The position numbers and the translations under genes are program-made. From positions 19,052-52,238 of the forward strand of contig NZ_KK211396.1 of assembly GCF_000622085.1 (NCBI RefSeq): a stretch of DNA of 33,187 nucleotides, in the 5' to 3' direction. This DNA is from Butyrivibrio proteoclasticus P6B7 (GTDB taxonomy: Bacteria > Bacillota > Clostridia > Lachnospirales > Lachnospiraceae). Below, one piece after another: positions 1-8,189 of this stretch. Position 1 is the stretch's first letter; each line of letters begins with the position of its first letter. Under the pieces are notes generated by a model, which saw only the letters and a program-made list of their open reading frames with translations, did no database searches and was not told the DNA's origin.

Positions 1-1
1 G

Positions 2-1036
2 GAGCCAGTAGCGGAGGCGCCAGCCGAAGCAGTAGCAGAAGCGCCAGTTGAAATGCCGGCAGAGGAGCCAGTAGCAGAGGCAGCACCAGAGATAGTTGCC
101 GAAGCACCAGCAATTCCTGAGGGCATGGATATAGATCCTGTTATGGCAGCGATGATAGCTGCTGGTGATATGCCAGTTCCAACAGAGAACCCTGAGGCAC
201 CTGCAGAGATAGATGCTCTTGTAGAGCCATCAATCGAAGGAATGGAGGACACAGCAGGAGTCATCGTTATAGAGGAACCAATTCCTGAAGAGATGGCCGA
301 AGTGATGCCAGAGATGGCTGAAGCAATGCCAGAAATGGCAGAGGCTGCACCAGATATGATGGATGCTCTGGTAGAACCACCAGCTGAGGAACCATCATTA
401 TCTGAAGCAATTGCGATGGATATTATGTCAGAGGCTGCACCAACTATCGACATTCCAATGGAAGCAGAAGCAGTTCCGACCATAGATATCCCAATGGAAG
501 CAGAAGCAGCACCGGAAGCAGATATTTCCATGGATATTCCTTTAGAGGAAGCTCCATCAGCATTGGATATCCTTCCAGAAGAGGCAGAGGTTCCAACAAT
601 CGACATTCCGATGGATATGGGAGAAGTACCAACAATCGATATTCCTATGGCTGAGGAAGAGGTGCCAACTATAGATATTCCTGTGGAAGCGCCTGCAGAA
701 GCAGTTCAGACTCCAGTTGAGCTGGATATGAACGCAGCTGCCACAGTTATGGCAGGGGCTGTTGAGGATATCGAGGAGTTCCTTGGAGCAGAGGATTACG
801 AGTATACAAAAGTTACTACAGAGTCCAAGACCCTTGTTCTTATCAAGACTCAGGATAATAATTCCATGGCGATTGTTTATTCTGATGGCGAATTTGAATC
901 TCTTGAAACAAGCTATGATAAGGATGGCAAGACCGGCTACGGAGACATCATGAATGTATTCGTAAAAGAGACAATTAAATCCGGTGGATGCACTGGAATC
1001 AAGCGCCACAAGGGAAACAACGTAGTTGCTAAGTAA
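2..1036 (+). CDS. Acidic repeat protein, 5'-truncated by window edge
   Basis: The reading frame is open from the first bases, so the true start lies outside the window; the first in-frame ATG visible (53) is probably internal. The visible part is about 250 residues of Glu/Ala/Pro/Met-rich, very acidic, low-complexity sequence followed by a compact, mixed-composition C-terminal region of about 90 residues (from about nt 750). In the acidic part a short motif, [AV]PTIDIP[MV], occurs five times between about nt 437 and 690, and EMAEAMPEM-like repeats occur near nt 290-350. No enzyme motif, membrane segment or sortase signal is visible. The C-terminal region, with alternating hydrophobic strands and a final basic KRHKG tail, may be the conserved domain. 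I do not recognise the family. A terminator follows directly. Confidence 0.75.
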   Translation, partial: EPVAEAPAEAVAEAPVEMPAEEPVAEAAPEIVAEAPAIPEGMDIDPVMAAMIAAGDMPVPTENPEAPAEIDALVEPSIEGMEDTAGVIVIEEPIPEEMAEVMPEMAEAMPEMAEAAPDMMDALVEPPAEEPSLSEAIAMDIMSEAAPTIDIPMEAEAVPTIDIPMEAEAAPEADISMDIPLEEAPSALDILPEEAEVPTIDIPMDMGEVPTIDIPMAEEEVPTIDIPVEAPAEAVQTPVELDMNAAATVMAGAVEDIEEFLGAEDYEYTKVTTESKTLVLIKTQDNNSMAIVYSDGEFESLETSYDKDGKTGYGDIMNVFVKETIKSGGCTGIKRHKGNNVVAK

Positions 1037-1062
1037 GAATAATATCTTTTAACATGATCAAC

Positions 1063-1106
1063 GGGCTGAATGATGGCATATTTCCATCCTTCAGCTCGCT
1101 TTTTAT
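1063..1106 (+). terminator. Rho-independent terminator after acidic repeat gene
   Basis: GGGCTGAATGATGG (1063-1076) pairs with CCATCCTTCAGCTC (1084-1097) with two mismatches over 14 bp and a 7-nt loop, followed by GCTTTTTAT. It lies 27 bases after the stop codon, so it ends the upstream transcript and separates it from the acetyltransferase. Confidence 0.75.
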
Positions 1107-1191
1107 GTGTGTGAACAGGTATATTACGCGAAAAGTCGTGATAAAATGAATGCATATAGACAAAAGAGCTTAACAGATAAGGAGAGCAGCA

Positions 1192-2007
1192 TTGATAGAG
1201 AATTTGATCATAAGACCAGAAACACCTGCAGATTATAAAGAAACAGAACTTATGACCATGCGTAGCTTTTGGAATAAGTATTGGCCTGGATGTACAGAGC
1301 ATTTCCTTATTCGCATTATTAGAGAATCCAAGGATTATATCCCTGAGATAAGTCGTATAGCGGAGCTGGATGGCAAAGTAGTTGGCGCAGTTTACTATAC
1401 CAAGGCATGGATTGTGGATGGGGATGTTAGGCACGAAATAGCTACTTTCGGTCCCCTTGCGGTGGAGCCTACCATGGAAGGAAATGATATAGGTGGTGCT
1501 CTAATGAGAGAGACCATAAAGCTTGCCAAAGAAGCAGGCATAAAGGCTATTGCACTTATGGGAGAACCAAACTATTATCCAAGATTTGGGTTTAAACGTG
1601 GCGCAGAGTGTGGGATCACGGACTCTCAGGGCAATACATTCGATGCCCTTATGTGTCTTCCACTTAGTGATGATTTTGCAGGCGTTAAAGGAAAGCTTAT
1701 TGAGAGCGCTGATTTTGAAAAGCTGGAAGATGAAAAGCGTCTGGAGGAGATCAATAAAGAATTTCCAAGCTATCGTAAAGTTAAAGTTCAAGAAGGCTTT
1801 ATGCAGATATTTGAACAACACCTTGGCGTAGTAGAAGCTATAGATGGAGATGAATATAAGGTGCGCTACTGGGAACTTTTGATTCCTGCGAAGCTTTCGG
1901 ATGATCTGACCCAAAAGCCTTCAATCGGAAGTGATGTACAGTTCACATGGAATCATAAAGGAGAGTCGCATATTACAAAGGTATTTAAGAATCTGCTGGA
2001 CCAGTAA
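1192..2007 (+). CDS. GNAT-family N-acetyltransferase with C-terminal extension
   Basis: Predicted acetyl-CoA-dependent N-acetyltransferase of the YhbS-like group; substrate unknown. The N-terminal ~150 residues carry the GNAT fold: beta strands around LIIRPETPADY, the FGPLAVEPTMEGNDIGGALM region that corresponds to the acetyl-CoA pyrophosphate-binding loop (V-x4-Q/R-x-x-G-x-G/A type), and the EAGIKAIALMGEPNYYPRFGF segment typical of YhbS relatives. About 100 C-terminal residues (from ~170) extend beyond the core, with a beta-rich end. The start is a TTG with AAGGAGA seven bases upstream; no better ATG lies nearby. It stands alone between a terminator and a long non-coding gap, so context says little about its substrate. 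Confidence 0.85.
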   Translation: MIENLIIRPETPADYKETELMTMRSFWNKYWPGCTEHFLIRIIRESKDYIPEISRIAELDGKVVGAVYYTKAWIVDGDVRHEIATFGPLAVEPTMEGNDIGGALMRETIKLAKEAGIKAIALMGEPNYYPRFGFKRGAECGITDSQGNTFDALMCLPLSDDFAGVKGKLIESADFEKLEDEKRLEEINKEFPSYRKVKVQEGFMQIFEQHLGVVEAIDGDEYKVRYWELLIPAKLSDDLTQKPSIGSDVQFTWNHKGESHITKVFKNLLDQ

Positions 2008-2344
2008 ATGTGACTATGAGATGGAATCATCAGGTATTGGCCTAAGGAATGCGAAAATGATTTCCTGAGGCATAATTTGACATGGATAGTGCTACAGACT
2101 CAGATTGATACAACTATCGCCATGCGCGCCAAGGCGAATTCATTGAATGCTGGTGCATGGTGCGTTATATCCAAATTAAATGCTCCACAACCCGTCCCAT
2201 GTCCGAGAATAACAAAACTATGAAAATTCCCGCGAAACTGATAAAACATAAATGATATAACATACACAAATACAACACACGCAAATATATGTGGATTCTT
2301 TGAAATGGTGAAGGCTCTTACGAGCAGGAAGTAAAGGAATAACC
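2008..2344. other. 337-base intergenic region with nested inverted repeats
   Basis: No credible gene. Several inverted repeats lie close together: CCTAAGGAA/TTCCTGAGG (2041-2069), CATGGATAGT (2081-2090) with ACTATCGCCATG (2113-2124), and CCATGCGC (2120-2127) with GTGCATGG (2153-2160). The last two overlap at CCATG, so they could be alternative pairings. An AT-rich stretch with a possible -10 (TATAAC, 2256-2261) comes before the HD-GYP gene. It could be a structured leader or decayed DNA; I cannot assign a known riboswitch. Confidence 0.35.
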
Positions 2345-4081
2345 ATGAAAAGAAAGAATGAATCAGTTCGTTCTGGCATAGAACAAATAATCTGCATATC
2401 GATTCTTTTGGTTTTTGTGCTTTTCAGCATTAGATCAGGTAATCCTGGGAAACGCACTGATACCGGTGTGGTTAAGGGTATTAATAACGACTGGATTGAT
2501 GAAAATGGAGAGTCAGTCGATCTTTATAATCTTGCCCTTGGGAACCATTCTGTCACCTTGGATATCAGTAGGATTAACACAGTAGACAAGGCAATTTGCT
2601 TCAAGACTATTGATACCAACTTTGTTGTATATGCATCCGATGAGATGCTTTACGATTATGAGCCTGTGCTTCCAAAGCACTTGGGCATTTCCTATGGCAT
2701 GCAATATCATACCATAGCAATTCCAGAGGGATGTACAACTATAAGATTGGATATCCTTCCTATATTTTCCAATACGCCAGCAGCTATAAAAGACATAGCT
2801 ATTAGCGATTCTGGGCAGTACATGACAAGTGTATTTAAAAGAAATCTCTCTGCATTTTCTCAGTGTGTAACAACCATAATTATAGGATTGCTTTTTGTTA
2901 TAGCAGGACTTACGGGCAATATTGCCATGAAAATATCAGGCATAGACTTCATATCATTTGGTATATCCTGTATAATGATCGGCTTTGTTGGTTTTAATGA
3001 TACGCTTCTTCTTCAGGTACTGACAGGGCGCCCTGAAATTATCAGAGTTATAGAATACATGCTTCTTGTGTTTTTGCCCTATCCATCCCTTTCATTTTTC
3101 TCCAGTATAACGGGAGAGTCGCATCACAAGGTATTATCTGGCATGATGATAGTATGTCTTATTGATTTCTTACTTCAGGTAGGACTGACACAGAGCGGCG
3201 TGACAGACTATTACCATCTTGTTTACGTTTCGCAGTTTGTTATAATTGGTCATTTCTTGCTGGCTGTAATTCTTGTTGCTCGGGCTATACGTCATGGGAA
3301 AATCAAGCAGACATTGCTGCGCACTGTGTTTTGGGGACTCTTTGCTTTCGTTTTGGGAGCAATTATAGATATGATCCGCTATCATTTCTTTAATAGCTAC
3401 GGAGATTTAACTTATCTGCGCTTTGGACTTTTGCTGTTTACCGTAATTATGGGCATTTATCTGTACAAGGACTATATAGATTTCCTTAAAAAGAAGCAGG
3501 AGGAGAGCGTTGTACTTGCATCCGAGATATCAGAAGCTTTTGCAAAAGTTATTGATATGAAGGATAAGTATACCAACGGCCATTCGGAAAGAGTGGCGAA
3601 ATATACAGCCCTGATCACCAAAGAGATGGGGTACGACGATGAAACCGTAGAAAAGTATTACCGCATAGGTCTTTTGCATGATGTTGGTAAGGTGGGAATT
3701 CCTGTAGCTGTGCTCAATAAGCCTGGGAAGCTCACAGATGATGAGTATAACGAAATTAAGGCTCACACCACAAAAGGTCACGAGGTGTTAAAAGATGTAA
3801 GCGTTGCCCCTGAACTTGCCGTAGGAGCCCTGGCTCATCATGAAAGGCAAGACGGAAAAGGCTATCCAAATGGGCTTTCAGGCGAAGAAATCCCTCAGGT
3901 GGCGCGTATTATCGCCGTGGCGGATTGCTTTGATGCGATGTATTCTGACAGACCATACCGTGAACATTTGGATTTTGAAAAGGCCATATCAATAATCAAG
4001 GAAGGCTCCGGGAGCCAGTTTAATCCTGAAGTGGTTGATGCCTTCTTAAGTCTCGTTGATAAAGGTCGGATAAGAGCTTAG
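2345..4081 (+). CDS. Seven-TM sensor with HD-GYP cyclic-di-GMP phosphodiesterase domain
   Basis: Predicted membrane receptor that degrades the second messenger c-di-GMP. Order: an N-terminal membrane anchor (~residues 15-33), an extracytoplasmic beta-rich region (~40-165), seven hydrophobic segments (~170-380) in a 7TMR-DISM-like layout, a short KKKQEES coiled linker, then HD-GYP (~390-578). Visible catalytic motifs are HSERVAKY (His ~413), HDVGKVGIP (His ~445), the HHERQDGKGYP signature (~498-508), and the ADCFDAMYSDRPYR tail segment, so metal ligands appear intact. The ATG has AAAGGAA a few bases upstream. It is monocistronic: the stop codon lies inside its own terminator stem. The ligand of the sensor region is unknown. 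Confidence 0.92.
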   Translation: MKRKNESVRSGIEQIICISILLVFVLFSIRSGNPGKRTDTGVVKGINNDWIDENGESVDLYNLALGNHSVTLDISRINTVDKAICFKTIDTNFVVYASDEMLYDYEPVLPKHLGISYGMQYHTIAIPEGCTTIRLDILPIFSNTPAAIKDIAISDSGQYMTSVFKRNLSAFSQCVTTIIIGLLFVIAGLTGNIAMKISGIDFISFGISCIMIGFVGFNDTLLLQVLTGRPEIIRVIEYMLLVFLPYPSLSFFSSITGESHHKVLSGMMIVCLIDFLLQVGLTQSGVTDYYHLVYVSQFVIIGHFLLAVILVARAIRHGKIKQTLLRTVFWGLFAFVLGAIIDMIRYHFFNSYGDLTYLRFGLLLFTVIMGIYLYKDYIDFLKKKQEESVVLASEISEAFAKVIDMKDKYTNGHSERVAKYTALITKEMGYDDETVEKYYRIGLLHDVGKVGIPVAVLNKPGKLTDDEYNEIKAHTTKGHEVLKDVSVAPELAVGALAHHERQDGKGYPNGLSGEEIPQVARIIAVADCFDAMYSDRPYREHLDFEKAISIIKEGSGSQFNPEVVDAFLSLVDKGRIRA

Positions 4082-4110
4082 GTCTAACAAGGACTTAAGC
4101 TCTTTTTTTC
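4072..4110 (+). terminator. Strong intrinsic terminator overlapping the HD-GYP stop codon
   Basis: AAGAGCTTA (4072-4080) pairs with TAAGCTCTT (4096-4104) and is followed by a run of T to 4109. The left stem contains the last sense codons and the first two bases of the TAG stop, a very compact gene end. Confidence 0.85.
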
Positions 4111-4119
4111 TAGTTTTAC

Positions 4120-4149
4120 CCGAAATATTCGGCGATTGTATAGTATAAT
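4120..4149 (+). promoter_or_regulatory. Probable promoter -10 with small palindrome for galactanase gene
   Basis: TATAAT at 4144-4149 is a consensus -10; no good -35 is present at the expected distance. Instead CCGAAATATTCGG (4120-4132), a 5-bp inverted repeat with 3-bp spacer, lies where an activator or repressor would touch the -35 area. Transcription would begin near 4156, which leaves ATG 4162 almost leaderless and favours ATG 4192 as the start. Confidence 0.45.
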
Positions 4150-4191
4150 TGATAGGAAGTCATGAAAAGAGCTGAATATTTTGGGGGAAGT

Positions 4192-6273
4192 ATGAATAAG
4201 AAAAAGATATGTTCTTTTGTTATGTCTGCTATGCTGGGGGCTAGCCTTCTGTTTGGCTGTGCCGGGAATAATGGCAGCACGGATGGATCTTCTAACAATT
4301 CCAATGATATATCAACTGAAGAAATGAGTGGTGACGCAGCAAGTCTAGCATCTACTGCTGATGACTCGCAAGGTTCCTGGAAGGATCCTATAGATGGTCT
4401 TCCAGAGGACTTTATCTGCGGCATGGACGCATCCTCTGTGCTTGTGGAAGAGAACAGCGGCGTCAAATACTACGACTTTGAGGGAAACGAAGCGGATGTA
4501 TTTGAAGTGCTGGCAGATTCTGGCGTTAACTACATAAGACTTCGTGTCTGGAATGACCCCTACGATGCAGAGGGCAACGGCTATGGCGGCGGTAACAACG
4601 ACCTGGCCACAGCTATAGAGCTTGGTAAAAGAGCTACCGATGCTGGAATGAAGGTGATGATAGACTTCCACTATTCGGATTTCTGGGCAGACCCCAAGAG
4701 ACAGCACGCGCCTAAGGCATGGGAAGGCATGAACCTTGAGGAAAAAGAGACAGCTCTTTATGAATTTACCAAGAATAGCCTTGCTGAGCTTCTTGAAGCT
4801 GGCGTAGACGTGGGCATGGTCCAGACTGGTAATGAAATCAACTATGGAATGAGTGGCGAGACCAAGCTGGATAATGTCATAGCTCTTTTGAAAGAAGGGA
4901 GCAAGGCAATCCGCGAGGTATCAGCCTCCTATGATAAAGAGATATCGGTGGTTGTCCACTACACAAGGATTCAGGATAAGGCAGATGTGCTGGATCTGGT
5001 GGACAAGCTGGTAAGTAACGAGCTTGATTTTGATATGATCGGCATGAGCTATTATCCCTTCTGGGACGGCTCCATGGAGAACATGAGCCGAGTGCTGGAG
5101 CTGATTCAGGAAAGATACAAAAAAAAGGTGTTCTTGGCGGAGACTTCCTACTGCTACACAACAGAGGACGGCGACGGTTCAGGCAACAGCCTTTCAGTTA
5201 ATGACCTGGTGGAGGGCTATGGCGCTTCCGTAGATGGACAGGGCCAGATGATTCACGATATTTGCAGCAGCGTCAATGCTGTAGGTGGTCTTGGTATTTT
5301 CTACTGGGAAGGCACCTGGATTCCGGTGGGCCCTGCAAACGCTGATAATTCAGCAATCTGGGAGAAATACGGAAGCGGCTGGGCTAGCAGCTATGCTTCT
5401 GATTACGATCCTGAGGATGCAGGCAAGTACTACGGCGGATGCTCCTGGGATAATCAGGCTATGTTTGATTTTGAGGGACATCCTTTGGAGTCTCTGAACG
5501 TGTTTAAGTACATGAGGGGCGATTCCTTCGTGGCTCCTGACAGAAGTAGTGAAGGTAGTTCTGCTTCTGACGCGGCAGCAGAGGATTCTAGCAAATCTGC
5601 AGATGGCAAGTCAGACGATGCATCAGCATCCAAGACTGGTGAAAATGATAAAACAGCATCTGGGCAGCAAGCACAGGATAACCAGACAAACACAGATCAG
5701 ACTCAGGACCAGCAGGCGAATGCAGAAAAGACTCAGCAGTCATCCCAGCCCCAGCAACAGGGCTACGGCAGAATCCTCTTTATAGGCGATTCAAGAACTG
5801 TAGATATGTTTGATGGCGGCGCCACAGAGATCATGGGCGGTGTCTACAACGGAATTACAGTTTACTGCAGAAACGCAGCTGCCACCAACTTTGCTTACGA
5901 GGCGGTTAACAGCGCAGGTCTTGATAACTTTGACACCGTTGTTTTCTGGATGGGAGCCAACAACTACGGCGATTTCTCAAGCTATGCACCCCTTTACGAA
6001 AGTATCCTTTCAAGTGGCAAGCAGCTTGTGGTTTGCACCGTTGGACCATCTCAGGATGAGAGCCTTGAGGCAGACGATAGGCCATACTACGACAATGAAA
6101 GAATGGTGGCCTTCAACAATTCCCTTGTTGCCTGGGCCAATAACCACGGCGTCAAGGTCATAGATCTTTATACCTATTGCGTTAACAACATCACTATTGA
6201 TCCAAATGATGGCATTCACTATCAGCCACAGCCCACAACTGCGCTGTGGAACTACATCGTAAGCTCACTGTAA
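4192..6273 (+). CDS. GH53 arabinogalactan endo-beta-1,4-galactanase lipoprotein with C-terminal SGNH domain
   Basis: Secreted, lipid-anchored enzyme predicted to cut beta-1,4-galactan side chains of pectin. Start 4192 is chosen: GGGGGAAG precedes it and the product begins with a lipoprotein signal, KKK then a hydrophobic stretch and lipobox LLFGC (Cys23). An in-frame ATG at 4162 also has a weak ribosome site. After an acidic Ser/Asn spacer the GH53 domain covers ~residues 60-450, with acid/base Glu in TGNEIN (~215) and nucleophile Glu in FLAETSY (~317). A Ser/Gln/Thr/Asp-rich linker (~455-525) leads to an SGNH/GDSL-like domain with GDSR (Ser ~534), MGANNYG, and DGIHY (Asp ~673, His ~676). The last domain may deacetylate polysaccharide or act on the cell surface; its substrate is inferred only. 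Confidence 0.9.
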   Translation: MNKKKICSFVMSAMLGASLLFGCAGNNGSTDGSSNNSNDISTEEMSGDAASLASTADDSQGSWKDPIDGLPEDFICGMDASSVLVEENSGVKYYDFEGNEADVFEVLADSGVNYIRLRVWNDPYDAEGNGYGGGNNDLATAIELGKRATDAGMKVMIDFHYSDFWADPKRQHAPKAWEGMNLEEKETALYEFTKNSLAELLEAGVDVGMVQTGNEINYGMSGETKLDNVIALLKEGSKAIREVSASYDKEISVVVHYTRIQDKADVLDLVDKLVSNELDFDMIGMSYYPFWDGSMENMSRVLELIQERYKKKVFLAETSYCYTTEDGDGSGNSLSVNDLVEGYGASVDGQGQMIHDICSSVNAVGGLGIFYWEGTWIPVGPANADNSAIWEKYGSGWASSYASDYDPEDAGKYYGGCSWDNQAMFDFEGHPLESLNVFKYMRGDSFVAPDRSSEGSSASDAAAEDSSKSADGKSDDASASKTGENDKTASGQQAQDNQTNTDQTQDQQANAEKTQQSSQPQQQGYGRILFIGDSRTVDMFDGGATEIMGGVYNGITVYCRNAAATNFAYEAVNSAGLDNFDTVVFWMGANNYGDFSSYAPLYESILSSGKQLVVCTVGPSQDESLEADDRPYYDNERMVAFNNSLVAWANNHGVKVIDLYTYCVNNITIDPNDGIHYQPQPTTALWNYIVSSL

Positions 6274-6343
6274 CTGGCTGATAACGATATGTTCATACAA
6301 TAAAAATAGAAACACACGAAACTAAGAATGACGAGGGGCTAAT

Positions 6344-8188
6344 ATGAAAGCACTAATTCTTAATTCTGGCAGAGGCAGCAGGATGGGAGACCTTACAAAC
6401 TCCCAGCCCAAGTGCATGACAGCGCTGTCTGACAAGGAGACCATCCTATCGAGGCAGCTTAATATGCTGATTGATGAGGGCATTACGGATATAGTCATCA
6501 CCACAGGCTATCAGGCTGAGGTTCTTAAGGCTTACGTAAAAGAGCTAAATCCTTCAGCCAGGATTTCTTTTGCCCACAACGACAGATTCGGGGACACCAA
6601 CTACATCTATTCCATGTTCCTGGCTAAGGACGAGCTTGATGACGACATCATCCTGATGCATGGGGATCTGGTCTTCGAAAGGCAGGTCCTTAAGGATGTG
6701 GTAGAATCCAAGGATTCCTGCATGGTGGTTAGTTCAACAGCTCCTTTACCTAAGAAGGACTTCAAGGCAGTATTAAGGGCAGACAGAATCACAGCTGTAG
6801 GTGTTAACTTCTTCATGGACGCCATGGCTGCGCAGCCCCTGTATAAGGTAAAAAGAGATGACTTTAAAATCTGGCTTGATGAGATTGTAAAGTTCTGCGA
6901 AAGGGGCGAAACCTCCTGCTATGCGGAGAATGCCTTTAACGAAGTGTCAGATCTGTGCTGCATCATGGCACTGGATGAGGAAGATGCAGTGTGTGGCGAG
7001 ATAGACACTGAGGAAGATCTTGTGGCTGTACGAAAGAGAATAACTAATGTACAGGTTACAGATTTTCTTAATATAATCGGAGCAGATTTTTATACCGGAG
7101 TTCCTGACAGCCAGCTGAAGGCACTGTGCGACTACCTGGTCAATACCTATGGGACAGATCCTAAGCACCACATAATTGCGGCCAATGAGGGCAATGCCAT
7201 GGCTATAGCCGCGGGATACCACATGGCTACAGGCAAGGTGCCTGTTGTTTATATGCAGAACAGCGGCGAAGGAAATGTGATCAATCCTTTGGCAAGCCTT
7301 ATGAATACAGCAGTTTATGGTATTCCCTGTGTCATGATAATTGGATGGCGCGGAGAACCTGGCGTTCACGATGAGCCACAGCACGTTTTTCAGGGTCAGG
7401 TTACCTGTAAGCTTCTTGAAACTATGGATATCCCCTACATGGTTGTGGATAAAGAAACCACAAAAGAAAATATTGTGGATATCTATGACGCCTTCAAGGA
7501 AAAGCTTTCAGAAGGCAAGGTTGTTGCCTTTGTGATCAAAAAGGGCTCTCTTATCTATAATGAGAAAGCTCATTATTCCAATGATCATGAGCTAAAAAGA
7601 GAGACAGCCATTAGCCGTATTGCTGATACTGCCGGAAGAGACGTGATCGTCAGCACCACAGGAAAGGCAAGCCGCGAGCTATTTGAAATTAGAGAAAGAA
7701 ATGGACAGGGACATGAAAAGGACTTCCTGACTGTAGGTTCCATGGGACATGCCAGCTCCATAGCTCTTGGAATTGCAATCAACAAGCCAGACAGACGAGT
7801 GTGGTGCATAGATGGCGACGGTGCGGCTCTGATGCATATGGGAGCCATGGCGGTTATTGGTAATGTGAAGCCCTCTAACCTGGTGCATGTTGTTATTAAC
7901 AATGGCGCCCACGATACAGTTGGCGGACAGCCTACAGTTGCCGGTAGTACAGACCTTACCGGTGTGGCAAAGGCCTGCGGTTATGAGACAGTTCTTTTAG
8001 CAAATAATGAAAAAGAGCTGGAGGAAGCCTTGAAGGAAGTGGCAGGCGTTAGCAAGGGCCTTACATTCCTTGAGGTAAAATGTGCTCTTGGAGCAAGGGA
8101 TGACCTGGGACGCCCCACAACAACTGCCATTGAAAATAAGAAGCAGTTTATGAATTATCTGCGTGATGCAGGAAGGGAGAATATGTGA
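6344..8188 (+). CDS. Fusion: sugar/phosphonate nucleotidyltransferase + phosphonopyruvate decarboxylase
   Basis: Two enzymes in one chain. Residues ~1-232 form a nucleotidyltransferase of the LicC/PntC-like type: N-terminal ILNSGRGSRMG, then TNSQPKCM (signature Lys), and HGDLVF for metal binding. Such domains load CMP onto phosphocholine or onto phosphonates. Residues ~235-614 are a thiamine-diphosphate phosphonopyruvate decarboxylase of normal length (~375 aa): FYTGVPDSQLK, the TPP-activating Glu in AANEGNAMA, WRGEPGVHDEPQH, and the GDG...NNGAHD TPP/Mg motif (GDGAALMHMG to INNGAH). It would turn phosphonopyruvate into phosphonoacetaldehyde. GAGGGG precedes the ATG. It heads a three-gene unit with the symporter and the alcohol dehydrogenase. 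The usual partner, PEP mutase, is absent here. The WRGEPG motif argues against sulfopyruvate decarboxylase. Confidence 0.88.
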   Translation: MKALILNSGRGSRMGDLTNSQPKCMTALSDKETILSRQLNMLIDEGITDIVITTGYQAEVLKAYVKELNPSARISFAHNDRFGDTNYIYSMFLAKDELDDDIILMHGDLVFERQVLKDVVESKDSCMVVSSTAPLPKKDFKAVLRADRITAVGVNFFMDAMAAQPLYKVKRDDFKIWLDEIVKFCERGETSCYAENAFNEVSDLCCIMALDEEDAVCGEIDTEEDLVAVRKRITNVQVTDFLNIIGADFYTGVPDSQLKALCDYLVNTYGTDPKHHIIAANEGNAMAIAAGYHMATGKVPVVYMQNSGEGNVINPLASLMNTAVYGIPCVMIIGWRGEPGVHDEPQHVFQGQVTCKLLETMDIPYMVVDKETTKENIVDIYDAFKEKLSEGKVVAFVIKKGSLIYNEKAHYSNDHELKRETAISRIADTAGRDVIVSTTGKASRELFEIRERNGQGHEKDFLTVGSMGHASSIALGIAINKPDRRVWCIDGDGAALMHMGAMAVIGNVKPSNLVHVVINNGAHDTVGGQPTVAGSTDLTGVAKACGYETVLLANNEKELEEALKEVAGVSKGLTFLEVKCALGARDDLGRPTTTAIENKKQFMNYLRDAGRENM

Positions 8189-8189
8189 C

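Noticed and set aside
2008..2344. c-di-GMP riboswitch ahead of the HD-GYP gene
   Set aside because: The conserved GEMM core and the class II motif are not present; only generic inverted repeats are seen.
4162..4191. ATG 4162 as start of the galactanase gene
   Set aside because: It would put MKRAEYFGGS before the lipoprotein signal and would lie only about six bases from the expected transcription start; ATG 4192 has a good ribosome site and gives a normal signal peptide.
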